From assembly GCA_937995875.1 (NCBI GenBank), contig CALKIW010000072.1:1-32571 (forward strand): DNA of 32,571 nt. The letters are read 5' to 3'. Numbering within the stretch: the first letter of the stretch is position 1; the number at the start of each line of letters is the position of its first letter. The notes beneath the pieces were generated by a model. It ran no database searches. It was given only the letters and a program-made list of their open reading frames with translations, and was not told where the DNA came from. Shown piece by piece: positions 1 through 7,301 of this stretch. The position numbers and the translations under genes are program-made. This DNA is from an uncultured Bacteroidales bacterium. Its GTDB lineage: Bacteria; Bacteroidota; Bacteroidia; Bacteroidales; Bacteroidaceae.

Positions 1-1
1 C

Positions 2-262
2 AAATATACAGGACTACGTGCCGGCGAGAAACTTTATGAAGAAGTGTTGTCGAATACTGAAAACACGCTTCCAAGTTTCCATGAGAAGATACGTATTTCA
101 AAGGTTAGGGAATATGATTTTAAAGACATAGATAACGCTATCAAAGACTTAATCAAAGTATCTTTTAGCTTCAATGATTTGGAAATAGTAAAGAAAATGA
201 GGGAGATTGTCCCAGAGTATCATCCGAATAATACGGTTTATTCTGTATTAAATGAAGATTAG
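2..262 (+). CDS. C-terminal end of a CapD/FlaA1-like nucleotide-sugar epimerase/dehydratase (partial)
   Basis: The gene runs in from the left edge; the open frame begins at base 2 and ends with TAG at 260-262, giving 86 residues. It opens with TGLRAGEKLYEEVLS, which matches the GLRPGEKLYEEL motif near the C-terminus of CapD-like UDP-sugar 4,6-dehydratases (polysaccharide biosynthesis, SDR fold). The Rossmann core and catalytic residues lie outside the window, so substrate and membrane topology cannot be seen. The family acts in surface polysaccharide or protein glycan precursor synthesis at the cytoplasmic face. The GTG at 44 is internal and not the start. The next gene begins 11 nt downstream on the same strand, suggesting the end of a polysaccharide operon. 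Confidence 0.8.
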   Translation, partial: KYTGLRAGEKLYEEVLSNTENTLPSFHEKIRISKVREYDFKDIDNAIKDLIKVSFSFNDLEIVKKMREIVPEYHPNNTVYSVLNED

Positions 263-273
263 ACGTTTGAGCC

Positions 274-1374
274 ATGCATGAACTTTTTTACGATTTCCTA
301 AGGTTTTCTCTCTCTGAATCTTCTGAAGAACCCACATCAGTTGCAAAGATGGATTGGAACAAATTATTGGAATTTGGTCGAAAACAGTCTATTGTTGGAG
401 TGTTGTTCCATGGCATGAACAAGCTTGATACAACAGGTTCCAATCTTCCTGACAAATATTCGGTAGCACAATGGTTTGCAAATAATCAGTTCATTATTGA
501 AAATAATAAGCAGGTAAATCATGATGCTTCAAAATTGACGAGCTTCTTTTATCATAAAGCCAAGGCAAAAGCATGTGTACTGAAAGGGCAAGGAAACGCA
601 CTGATGTATCCGGATCCTTATATGAGAACTCCCGGCGACATTGACCTTTGGACTGAATTAGATACCATATCTTTATTGAAATTTGTCAAATCCTTGGGCG
701 TTAAACTTAGTGTAGAATATCACCACATCGACTTCTCATTCTTTACAAAGACAATCGCAGAAATTCATTATTTCCCGTCTTTCATGGGAAACTTATTCTA
801 TGAATGGCGATTAAGAAGATATTTTGATAAGGTTAAAAAAGAGCAATTTAGAAATTTAGTGAAGCTTCCGGATAATGCAGGTTCCATCTTCGTGCCCACT
901 GACAGCTTCAATAGGATTTTTCAGATGTCACATATCATGCATCATTTCTTCTTTGAGGGAATCGGATTACGTCAAATTATCGACTATTATTATCTTTTAA
1001 AAAGAGGTTTTACTCAAGACGAACAACGCAAAGAACAAAAACTTCTGAAACGCTTGAGTATGTATAAGTTCTCTTCCGGAATAATGTGGATACTGAAAGA
1101 CATTCTTGGACTTGAAGATAAATATCTATTATTACCTCCTAATAAAGCTGTAGGTGAAATGATACTTAAGGAGATTGAATATGCCGGGAACTTCGGACAC
1201 CATGATGAGCGGTATTCCTTCAAAGGCACATCTATATATAAACAATATATAACGGAAACATATCGCAATCTTCATTTTGCTATGGAATTTCCATCAGAGA
1301 CTATATGGGGAAGACCAATTGCTCGATGGTGGCACATGATATACAAAGCCTATCTCAGATTTAGAATAAAATAA
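274..1374 (+). CDS. nucleotidyltransferase family protein (NTP_transf_5 type)
   Basis: 366 residues. The recognisable core is VLKGQGNALMYPDPYMR followed by GDIDLW (residues 121-126). This matches the LKG...lYp...R..gDiDl pattern of the uncharacterised NTP_transf_5 family, where the paired aspartates would be the metal ligands of a pol-beta-like nucleotidyltransferase fold. The family is common inside or beside capsule and exopolysaccharide clusters in Bacteroidales, which agrees with the CapD-like gene 11 nt upstream. The second half (about 190-366) is rich in His and aromatic residues and has no motif I recognise. No signal peptide or clear membrane segment is visible. The substrate is unknown. 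Start at ATG 274 is the first in frame and fits the short operon spacing. Confidence 0.75.
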   Translation: MHELFYDFLRFSLSESSEEPTSVAKMDWNKLLEFGRKQSIVGVLFHGMNKLDTTGSNLPDKYSVAQWFANNQFIIENNKQVNHDASKLTSFFYHKAKAKACVLKGQGNALMYPDPYMRTPGDIDLWTELDTISLLKFVKSLGVKLSVEYHHIDFSFFTKTIAEIHYFPSFMGNLFYEWRLRRYFDKVKKEQFRNLVKLPDNAGSIFVPTDSFNRIFQMSHIMHHFFFEGIGLRQIIDYYYLLKRGFTQDEQRKEQKLLKRLSMYKFSSGIMWILKDILGLEDKYLLLPPNKAVGEMILKEIEYAGNFGHHDERYSFKGTSIYKQYITETYRNLHFAMEFPSETIWGRPIARWWHMIYKAYLRFRIK

Positions 1375-1384
1375 TACGACTAAC

Positions 1385-2020
1385 ATGAATACAAAAGAGC
1401 TACGCAACCAAAGATTAGCAAACCGATTAGTAACCAACCTTAAACGTCGGCATTATGACGCCTGCTTTTGTCACAATGCAGAGGAAGTACTCCAAAAAGT
1501 TAAAGAACTTATTCCAGAGGGAAGCAGTGTGACATGGGGTGGATCGGCCAGCATCCGTTCTTTGGGAATCACTTCGATGCTGAAAGCCGGACAATATGAA
1601 GTTTTCGACCGAGAGGATGTTACAACGGAAGAAGACAAGTTGCGTATCTATCGCAAGGCTTTCGAATGTGATTATTATCTTTCCAGTGTTAATGCCATCA
1701 GTGAAGACGGTGTGATTGTAAATATAGATGGCAACGGCAACCGAGTGGCCGCCATTACCTGGGGTCCCAAACACGTTATTTTGGTGGTGGGATTGAACAA
1801 AGTATGCCAAGATACAGATGCCGCTCTCAAACGGGCACGTTCTACAGCGGCTCCTACAAACATGACTCGTTTTGACTTGAATACACCTTGCCATAAAGAC
1901 GGCTCCTGTCATGACTGCCTGTCAGAAGAAAGTATCTGTAACTACATCTCTATCCAGCGAATGTCACACCCTAAAGGACGCCATACGGTTATATTGGTCG
2001 ATGAAGATTTAGGGTATTGA
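1385..2020 (+). CDS. LUD-domain protein (LutC/YkgG-like)
   Basis: 211 residues, soluble, no signal peptide. The pattern of the LUD (formerly DUF162) fold is clear: an N-terminal helix (MNTKELRNQRLANRLV), the segment VTWGGSASIRSLGI, FDRED, then YYLSSVNAISEDGVIVNIDG and a GPKHVILVVGLNKV strand. The C-terminal part has several cysteines (C189 region, CHKDGSCHDC and SICN). LUD proteins include LutC of the LutABC lactate-oxidation complex, but this gene stands alone with no lutA or lutB neighbours, so a lactate role is only a family inference. It starts 10 nt after the preceding stop and is probably the last gene of the + strand operon. Confidence 0.8.
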   Translation: MNTKELRNQRLANRLVTNLKRRHYDACFCHNAEEVLQKVKELIPEGSSVTWGGSASIRSLGITSMLKAGQYEVFDREDVTTEEDKLRIYRKAFECDYYLSSVNAISEDGVIVNIDGNGNRVAAITWGPKHVILVVGLNKVCQDTDAALKRARSTAAPTNMTRFDLNTPCHKDGSCHDCLSEESICNYISIQRMSHPKGRHTVILVDEDLGY

Positions 2021-2070
2021 TTCTTTTCATAGCCTTCGATACATACCAAGACCGCTGACAAGCCTAACAG

Positions 2071-2319
2071 TCAGTCACCTGTGGTAATACCGCTTGAAAG
2101 CCTGCACCACACAGAGGTGCCCACAGTGGTGGCAAATGGCAATATTGAAATAAGCCGTCCTGTGATTTCTGAATCAAACAGCACCGCAAGGCTAATGATG
2201 AGTAGAGAAAACATGACGGCTATGAATATAGCCAAGAACCGCCATACAGCTAAACGAGAGCCTCATTAAGGAGGGTTATCGTCCATGCCATAGGTTAGCT
2301 CCCCGCTATCCTGCTCCAT
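2071..2319 (-). pseudogene. possible decayed small membrane protein downstream of xpt
   Basis: On the minus strand an ATG at 2319 lies 4 nt after the xpt stop and opens MEQDSGELTYGMDDNPP. The frame is then broken by consecutive TAA and TGA codons, but the same frame continues open for 63 codons to TGA at 2071-2073. This downstream part encodes a strongly hydrophobic segment (WRFLAIFIAVMFSLLIISL) and a second moderately hydrophobic stretch (LISILPFATTVGTSVW). The pattern fits a small membrane protein of about 80 residues inactivated by a double stop, or a truncated 47-residue protein starting at the internal ATG at 2214. I do not recognise the family. The overlapping + strand frame at 2081-2269 begins with GTG and looks like a shadow. 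Confidence 0.35.
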
Positions 2320-2323
2320 GACA

Positions 2324-2896
2324 TCAACCCTCTTTTAGCTTTATCCGGCAATTATCCAGTGATTCTACAACGGCAAGGCTTTCTACTCGGATATTCATCT
2401 TTTCCAATTCTTCACGTCCGTGCTGAAAAGATTTCTCGATGATAAATCCCATTCCATCAAGCTGAGCACCGGCTTGTCGGCAAAGATCAACTATCCCCTT
2501 AGCCGCATTGCCATTGGCGAGAAAATCATCAATGAATATAACCCTATCGTCAGCAGTGAGGTATTCTTTGGACACAACAACATCATAGTTGCGCTGTTTG
2601 GTAAACGAGAAAACGGTTGTACACAACATATTGTCCATTGTGGAAGGCTTCTTTTTCTTGGCAAACACCACCGGAACATCCAACAACAGCCCCACCATCA
2701 CGGCAGGAGCAATACCACTGGCCTCTATTGTTATTATTTTAGTAATGTTGCAAGACGCAAAGCGGCGTATAAATTCTACCGCAATCTGTCTCATCAGATA
2801 GGGGTCCATCTGATGATTTATAAAACTGTCTACCTTGAGAATACCTCCCGGCAGACTTTTTCCATCCTTTAAAATTCGCTGTTTTAATGCCTTCAT
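2324..2896 (-). CDS. xpt: xanthine phosphoribosyltransferase
   Basis: 190 residues, the normal length of Xpt. It converts xanthine and PRPP to XMP in purine salvage in the cytoplasm. The type I phosphoribosyltransferase PRPP loop is seen at residues 119-134 (VIFIDDFLANGNAAKG). Other family landmarks are KQRILKDGKSLPGGILKVDSFINHQ at the N-terminus (split here over residues 5-29) and IEASGIAPAV at 58-67, typical of the Bacillus Xpt group rather than of Hpt or Apt. A TACTTTTG promoter -7 box lies at 2918-2925 on the minus strand, 21 nt before the ATG. No purine riboswitch fits in the 90-nt gap to the upstream gene. Confidence 0.93.
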   Translation of the reverse strand: MKALKQRILKDGKSLPGGILKVDSFINHQMDPYLMRQIAVEFIRRFASCNITKIITIEASGIAPAVMVGLLLDVPVVFAKKKKPSTMDNMLCTTVFSFTKQRNYDVVVSKEYLTADDRVIFIDDFLANGNAAKGIVDLCRQAGAQLDGMGFIIEKSFQHGREELEKMNIRVESLAVVESLDNCRIKLKEG

Positions 2897-2917
2897 TGTA
2901 TGCTTTTGTTATTGATG

Positions 2918-2925
2918 CAAAAGTA
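2918..2925 (-). promoter_or_regulatory. xpt promoter -7 box
   Basis: The minus strand reads TACTTTTG, a full match to the Bacteroidota -7 consensus TAnnTTTG, located 21 nt upstream of the xpt ATG. No good TTTG lies at the expected -33 spacing, so the call rests on one box. Confidence 0.45.
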
Positions 2926-2986
2926 ATAAAAAAACGGCAAACACTATTAGGCTGCATCAAAAGTTTCAAGCAGAAAGGCTCGAATT

Positions 2987-3745
2987 CTATACTAAGGCAT
3001 CGGCTCCATACAGAGCAAAGTCACCTCTGGCCGGATCTGTGGGAAAAACTTTTGCCATCTCTTGGGTCAGTGCTTGTGTAGTGGCCCACGAGGCCGATTT
3101 TGTATGGACAAGCCCCAGCCGTCGGGCCGTCTGCATCACATGGGTGTCCATAGGGATGTAGAGTGATGTTTTGTCAATATAATCACTCCAAATGCCAAGG
3201 TCTACGGGTGAGTTATCGCGCACCATCCACCTTAGAAACATACACGGACGCTTGCAAAGAGAGGTGACGGGTTGCGGAACGATGCCCTTCAGTCCACGCT
3301 TTTTAAAATAATGAGACAGGGCCGCCAATGTCTTCAGCGCATCTCCATACATCGGGTTACCCTTTTGCACAGCTTGGTATGCAAACTCCCCCAACGACCC
3401 ACACTCCGCAATCAGCTCACGCAGCGACTGCATGAAATGCAGCATGGTGTGGTTATCATAGAGCCTGTAAAAGCACTGACTATTGTCCGGAAACATTTTG
3501 GTATAAGCTCCGCTCCTAACCCATTCGTAAGGCTCACCCTGACTGGCGTCGAGCAGCAACTGAATTTTAGGCAGGAACTGCTTGCGGGAGCCATAGCTTA
3601 GGCTACTGGCAACAAACGCCATGACCTCCTGATTCAATCTCCCTTGTACCTGATGCATAAACCATGAGGGGTCGCCCTGAATAAATTCCTCTGTTTCAAA
3701 CTGTTCAGCGTATTTGACAAGTTGTTCGCGTATAGCTTTTCTCAT
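2987..3745 (-). CDS. TIGR02757 (DUF2400) family protein
   Basis: From ATG 3745 the protein is 252 residues (MRKAIREQLVKYAEQFET). The frame is open from 3808, but the upstream 63 nt lie in a strong terminator hairpin and do not look coding, so the internal ATG is preferred. Family landmarks: an N-terminal FVASSLSYGSRKQ segment; a middle CMFLRWMVR (matching R.fLRWMVR); IPMDTHVMQTARRLGL, which corresponds to the conserved IPLDtH..RiarkLGL; and a C-terminal GDFALYGAD. These motifs resemble the helix-hairpin-helix DNA glycosylase fold and the family is sometimes labelled as a 3-methyladenine glycosylase relative, but its reaction is not established. Single gene, followed 90 nt later by xpt on the same strand. 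Confidence 0.85.
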   Translation of the reverse strand: MRKAIREQLVKYAEQFETEEFIQGDPSWFMHQVQGRLNQEVMAFVASSLSYGSRKQFLPKIQLLLDASQGEPYEWVRSGAYTKMFPDNSQCFYRLYDNHTMLHFMQSLRELIAECGSLGEFAYQAVQKGNPMYGDALKTLAALSHYFKKRGLKGIVPQPVTSLCKRPCMFLRWMVRDNSPVDLGIWSDYIDKTSLYIPMDTHVMQTARRLGLVHTKSASWATTQALTQEMAKVFPTDPARGDFALYGADALV

Positions 3746-3782
3746 AGATAACGAGGCTTTTCTTAATCGTGTTTTACAGAAA

Positions 3783-3821
3783 GAGAAACCTACCTTTGGA
3801 ATTGGCAAAGGTAGGTTTCTC
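3783..3821 (-). terminator. intrinsic terminator after the MarR gene
   Basis: A perfect 16-bp inverted repeat (GAGAAACCTACCTTTG at 3783-3798 and its complement at 3806-3821) with a 7-nt loop lies 19 nt after the MarR stop. On the minus strand it is followed by TTTCTG; on the plus strand by CTATTTTTA. It separates the thioredoxin-MarR unit from the TIGR02757 gene. Confidence 0.8.
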
Positions 3822-3840
3822 CTATTTTTATACCAGTGGT

Positions 3841-4197
3841 TTACTGAGCAAACCGTTCTAAACTCTCTGGAATTTTGATATCATCACATTGTATGCGATT
3901 GAGCATGTCGCATCCTTTTTTCGTAATATGGAATCGCTGACATCTACTGTCTTCTTTGCAAGCCTGACGCCGAACGAGCGTTTTCTTTTCCAACGACACT
4001 ATTACCTTAGATGCATTAGACCGCGTAAGCCCTAATTGCTCTGCTATTTCACCCGACAAAAGGGTCGCTCCGTCTGAGAGCAAACACAGCAACATCGCTT
4101 CGTTCATATTCAAACCGAGTAATTGCTGCAATTGGTTTTCGAAATCAACAATACTTCGATATATATTCCTGATTTTACATAAGCAGCAACTATCCAT
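3841..4197 (-). CDS. MarR-family transcriptional regulator
   Basis: 118 residues, slightly short for MarR. The winged helix is visible at about 35-95: MNEAMLLCLLSDG, the recognition region GEIAEQLGLTRSNASKVIVSLEKK, and the wing LVRRQACKEDSRCQRFHITKKG. A dense N-terminal cysteine group (MDSCCLCKIRNIYRS: C4, C5, C7) and two more near the wing (C64 and C69 region) are unusual and could be redox or metal sensing; this is inference. The ATG overlaps the stop of the thioredoxin gene (TAATG at 4195-4199), so the two are translationally coupled, and the regulator probably answers to thiol state or controls its own operon. Confidence 0.85.
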   Translation of the reverse strand: MDSCCLCKIRNIYRSIVDFENQLQQLLGLNMNEAMLLCLLSDGATLLSGEIAEQLGLTRSNASKVIVSLEKKTLVRRQACKEDSRCQRFHITKKGCDMLNRIQCDDIKIPESLERFAQ

Positions 4198-4694
4198 TAT
4201 TTCAACAAGACCTTTTTGATGATTTCTTCAAACTGGCCTTTTCCCATAGCGCCCACCACCTTTTGGGGCTCACCATCCATTGGGATAAAGATGAGCGTTG
4301 GGATAGACTGTACGCCAAAGAGCGAAGCAAGCTCCTGTTGCTGGTCTACGTCCACTTTGTAAACATCAACCTTACCGTCATATTCATTGGCCAATTCTTC
4401 TACAATGGGGGCAGTTTGCTTACATGGACCACACCATGTTGCATAAAAATCGATAATAGCAGGTTTATCGCCGGCAAAATTCCACTTTGTCGGGTTGGCC
4501 TCATAATCCATTACTTTCTGCTTAAACGCTTCCTTTGTCAATTCTATTGTTTTCATTTTTACTGTCTCCTCTTGTTTAATTGTTTCTACTTGATTGTTTT
4601 GAGTATCTTTCTTACCTCGCTGTCCGGAGCATGCCGATAGAGCAATCATTGCTATGGCAGCCACTACATAAAGGCTCTTAAAGTTTTTCTTCAT
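4197..4694 (-). CDS. thioredoxin-fold lipoprotein
   Basis: 165 residues. The N-terminus is a lipoprotein signal peptide with the lipobox LSAC (acylated Cys22), followed by a charged linker to about residue 47 and a complete thioredoxin domain. The redox site is WCGPCK (Cys88, Cys91) and the cis-proline is in QSIPTL. It would be anchored in the periplasmic face of the inner membrane or in the outer membrane and exchange disulfides with exported proteins. WCGPC with a canonical DFYATWCGPCK context favours a true thioredoxin-like reductant rather than a DsbA type. Expressed from a well-formed promoter at 4731-4762 and coupled to the MarR gene. Confidence 0.9.
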   Translation of the reverse strand: MKKNFKSLYVVAAIAMIALSACSGQRGKKDTQNNQVETIKQEETVKMKTIELTKEAFKQKVMDYEANPTKWNFAGDKPAIIDFYATWCGPCKQTAPIVEELANEYDGKVDVYKVDVDQQQELASLFGVQSIPTLIFIPMDGEPQKVVGAMGKGQFEEIIKKVLLK

Positions 4695-4730
4695 ATTTCA
4701 TATCATTTTTATTTCCTTTGGAAAACAATA

Positions 4731-4762
4731 CAAAGATATGGTATTAAAGAGATAAAAACAAA
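4731..4762 (-). promoter_or_regulatory. promoter of the thioredoxin-MarR operon
   Basis: On the minus strand TTTG (4759-4762) is separated by 20 nt from TATCTTTG (4731-4738), a full Bacteroidota sigma-ABfr type promoter. The -7 box ends 36 nt before the thioredoxin ATG. Confidence 0.7.
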
Positions 4763-4922
4763 TATCCAATGGAAAATTTCCACCCAAATAACGCTTATTA
4801 ACAGAGGAGATACCCGTTTTAACGTTTTCCAACGGAAACTTCTTTGTCTAACAAAAATAATCCTTAGATTTCAATGATAATGCCCCTACTTTGATGCCCC
4901 ATTATGATTGCGCTGAATGAAA

Positions 4923-4942
4923 AAGAAGCCTATGCACTTCTT
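4923..4942 (-). terminator. probable terminator of the radical SAM gene
   Basis: The minus strand forms AAGAAG-loop of 8-CTTCTT followed by TTTCATT, starting 33 nt after the stop of the radical SAM gene. The stem is only 6 bp, so this is a moderate call. Confidence 0.4.
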
Positions 4943-4975
4943 CCATCCTGACATCTGTCTCCAAAAATTTCAAAA

Positions 4976-5743
4976 TCAATAGGATGCAGTGCAGGGAATC
5001 CCCATATCAATTACCCTATCGCGAATACGATTGAGTTCGTCCGGTGTAGCCTTCCGCAAATCTCGGTCGGGTGTTTCCCGGTCAATGGTGTAGATCATCA
5101 CGCTTTCCGGCTTTATCTCTCCTACTGCTTTGAGCCAAGGCAACACGTATTCATCACTCGTATTATCCGTTCCGTCACCTTTCATAAACATCGTTTGCAC
5201 AATCACGTGGCCATTAAAAAATTTGAGGTTGTCGATAATTTTATTGACGTCATACGAGGGTTGTAAAGGGCGGTTTACCTTTTTTATATAGTCATTGTCT
5301 ACCGTGTCGAGTTTCAATATGTTGTTATCAACCTTCATCAAAGCCTCCCTAACGGCAGCCCTCGCCGTGAATGTTGCATTGCTCAGCACACTGATTTTGG
5401 CCTTAGGGCACCATTTGTCACGAAGTCTGATAGTATCATCTATGATTTCGGCAAAATGTGGGTGGCTCGTTGGCTCGCCATTGCCTGCAAAGGTAAGCAC
5501 GTCGGGCTGTTGTCCCGCATCATGCATCATGATCAGCTGACGCTCCAACTCCCTTGACACAAGCTCGCGGGCAGGATGCTTGCTACGGGTAAACCCGTCT
5601 TTATTAAATCCTATTTCACAATACAAACAATCAAAATTGCAGATTTTACCATCACCGGGCAAGAGGTTAATGCCCAAGCTCAACCCTAACCTGCGACTGT
5701 GGACAGGCCCGTATATAGGACTGGGAAATATAATCGTACTCAT
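4976..5743 (-). CDS. radical SAM protein (COG0731-like)
   Basis: 255 residues. The radical SAM cluster motif is CNFDCLYC (Cys35, Cys39, Cys42; C-x3-C-x2-C), preceded by the N-terminal segment SPIYGPVHSRRLGLSLGINL typical of the group related to the TYW1 radical SAM domain (COG0731). GNGEPTSHP near residue 90 is the SAM-binding GGE-type element and VLSNATF is the following strand. It should bind a [4Fe-4S] cluster and cleave SAM in the cytoplasm; the substrate is unknown. The protein has no flavodoxin domain and no extra FeS cluster domain. Gene stands alone with a TACCTTTG -7 box at 5781-5788. Confidence 0.85.
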   Translation of the reverse strand: MSTIIFPSPIYGPVHSRRLGLSLGINLLPGDGKICNFDCLYCEIGFNKDGFTRSKHPARELVSRELERQLIMMHDAGQQPDVLTFAGNGEPTSHPHFAEIIDDTIRLRDKWCPKAKISVLSNATFTARAAVREALMKVDNNILKLDTVDNDYIKKVNRPLQPSYDVNKIIDNLKFFNGHVIVQTMFMKGDGTDNTSDEYVLPWLKAVGEIKPESVMIYTIDRETPDRDLRKATPDELNRIRDRVIDMGIPCTASY

Positions 5744-5780
5744 AATGCTTATGTTTTCAGCTTGAAATGTTATGTCAGAA

Positions 5781-5788
5781 CAAAGGTA
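5781..5788 (-). promoter_or_regulatory. -7 box of the radical SAM gene
   Basis: TACCTTTG on the minus strand, 37 nt upstream of the ATG. It is a full TAnnTTTG match, but no TTTG is seen at the expected -33 distance. Confidence 0.5.
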
Positions 5789-5929
5789 ACAAAAAACTTT
5801 GAATCACGTTCTCTCGGCATATTTTATTTCAACCCTCGCCCTGAAAACATTTCGGACACCATGCTTCTTGATGTTTTTAAACACTGTATTTTTATTGACA
5901 GTTCCCCCTCTATATTTTGCGTATTTGAA

Positions 5930-6245
5930 AACAAAAATATTTCCGTCCGAAATTCGCGAAAATCACGAATATTGGTAGTTCTCTGATAATCAGCTCGTTT
6001 CAAATTCGCGTCTCAATGTCCTCTGTTTTATCGTTTGCGATTAAGTATCTAACGGCATGACGAGAAGGCCGTAACCATCAGACGAATAGGCTCTTTCCGC
6101 ATTGCCGTTAAGCTTTTACCGCACCACGATAAGGCGTTGAACGCATCGGCCTCGTAATTTTCAGAATATTTGGATTGATTTTAGAGACTCAAACATAGCC
6201 TTTTTTGCGCTGGATGTCGAGAAAATAAACACTGAAAAAAGGTAA
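5930..6245 (+). repeat. interspersed intergenic repeat element, copy 1 (five 22-nt units plus conserved box)
   Basis: This fills most of the 623-nt gap between two divergent genes. From left to right: TTTCCGTCCGAAATT (5939-5953), CTGATAATCAG (5983-5993), five contiguous imperfect units (6038-6060, 6061-6082, 6083-6104, 6105-6126, 6127-6147) of the type CGATAAGG-n6-CCGCAT, then the box AAACATAGCC TTTTTTGCGC at 6191-6210 and a tail ending in ACTGAAAAAAGGTAA (6231-6245). The same order is found inverted at 15791-16125 and, in part, at 25135-25330. No ORF is evident in it. Units abut without spacers, so it is not a CRISPR array. Confidence 0.7.
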
Positions 6246-6334
6246 AATAATTATATAAAATTGGAAACCAGAACAAATGAAATCCGCTATTCTATTTTAG
6301 GAGACTAAAATCTCATTATCTCATCATTTTGTGT

Positions 6335-6342
6335 TACCTTTG
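6335..6342 (+). promoter_or_regulatory. -7 box of the secreted EEP-domain gene
   Basis: TACCTTTG, 24 nt before the chosen ATG at 6367. Its presence argues against the earlier in-frame GTG at 6331 as a start, since the transcript would begin near 6349. A good -33 box is not seen. Confidence 0.55.
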
Positions 6343-6366
6343 TCGTATCATTCAAAAATAACAAAC

Positions 6367-7281
6367 ATGAAAAGGAATTTATTACTGCTGTTTTCCCTCG
6401 TATGGGTGTTGATGCTTGGCGCACAGCACTTATATGTGGGCACGTATAACATCCGTAACAATAACGACGGCGACGAGAAGCGGGGCGACGGATGGAGTGT
6501 AAGGCAAAAGGCGGTGTGCGACCAACTTAATTTTGAAAGTCCGGACATATTCGGCACACAAGAAGTTTTGGTGGACCAACTACACGATATGCAAAGACGA
6601 ATGCCGGAATATGCTACACTTGGCGTTGGGCGCGATGACGGCAAGGAAGCAGGCGAATATTCTGCCATTTTCTATAAGAAGGCCCGTCTCAAACTCTTGG
6701 ACGATGGTCATTTTTGGCTGAACGAGACGCCCGACCGACCCAAATTGGGGTGGGATGCCGCCTGCATACGCATTTGTACGTGGGGACTTTTCGAAGACCG
6801 AGAGAGCGGCAAGCAGTTTTATTTCTTCACCCTGCACATGGACCACGTTGGAGTTGTGGCTCGTCGGGAATCAGCCAAACTCATCGTGGAGCGTATCCGC
6901 GAAACTGCCAAGGGGCGACCCGTCATCGTGACAGGCGACTTTAACGTGGATCAGCACAATGATATTTTCGCTATCTTCACACAGTCGGGATTGCTGGCAG
7001 ACAGCTACGAACTTGCACAGCAGCGGTTTATCGAGAACGGCACATTCAACAATTTCGACCCTACGATGAAGACCGACAGTCGTATTGACCATATCTTCGT
7101 AAGTCCCAGCGTCACGGTAAACCATTACGGAGTACTCACCAATATGTATTGGCGACCCATTGCCCATCAAGAAGACGTGAAAGGCAACGCAGCTCCTTCA
7201 GAAATCAATCTGCGCAAATACGCCATCCACACACCTTCTGACCATTATCCGGTGTTTGCCAAACTCAAATTAGGCAAATAA
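6367..7281 (+). CDS. secreted endonuclease/exonuclease/phosphatase-fold protein
   Basis: 304 residues from ATG 6367. A signal peptide (MKRNLLLLFSLVWVLMLGAQ) is followed directly by the first core strand YVGTYNIRNNN. Catalytic landmarks of the EEP superfamily are present in order: TYNIR with the Asn ligand, GTQEVL (metal-binding Glu), TLHMDHVG, TGDFNVD (Asp/Asn pair), DHIFVSP and the terminal SDHYPVF with the catalytic His. The order and length fit the secreted Bacteroidales EEP proteins, phosphodiesterases whose substrates may be nucleic acid, sphingomyelin-like lipids or inositol phosphates; I cannot decide which. It should act in the periplasm or outside the cell. Single gene with its own promoter. 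Confidence 0.9.
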   Translation: MKRNLLLLFSLVWVLMLGAQHLYVGTYNIRNNNDGDEKRGDGWSVRQKAVCDQLNFESPDIFGTQEVLVDQLHDMQRRMPEYATLGVGRDDGKEAGEYSAIFYKKARLKLLDDGHFWLNETPDRPKLGWDAACIRICTWGLFEDRESGKQFYFFTLHMDHVGVVARRESAKLIVERIRETAKGRPVIVTGDFNVDQHNDIFAIFTQSGLLADSYELAQQRFIENGTFNNFDPTMKTDSRIDHIFVSPSVTVNHYGVLTNMYWRPIAHQEDVKGNAAPSEINLRKYAIHTPSDHYPVFAKLKLGK

Positions 7282-7301
7282 CCCGAAAAGGATGTATGGT
7301 A

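Noticed and set aside
2081..2269. 62-codon + strand frame starting with GTG
   Set aside because: Antisense to the hydrophobic minus-strand frame; no family and no start context.
3746..3808. Longer N-terminus for the TIGR02757 protein
   Set aside because: The extra 21 codons lie in the terminator hairpin at 3783-3821 and show no family similarity; ATG 3745 is preferred.
6038..6147. Possible CRISPR array in the 22-nt unit repeats
   Set aside because: Units abut with no spacers, are only loosely similar, number five in each of three distant places, and no cas genes are near.
6331..6366. GTG start for the EEP protein
   Set aside because: It would lie on the promoter -7 box and put 12 polar residues before an otherwise perfect signal peptide.
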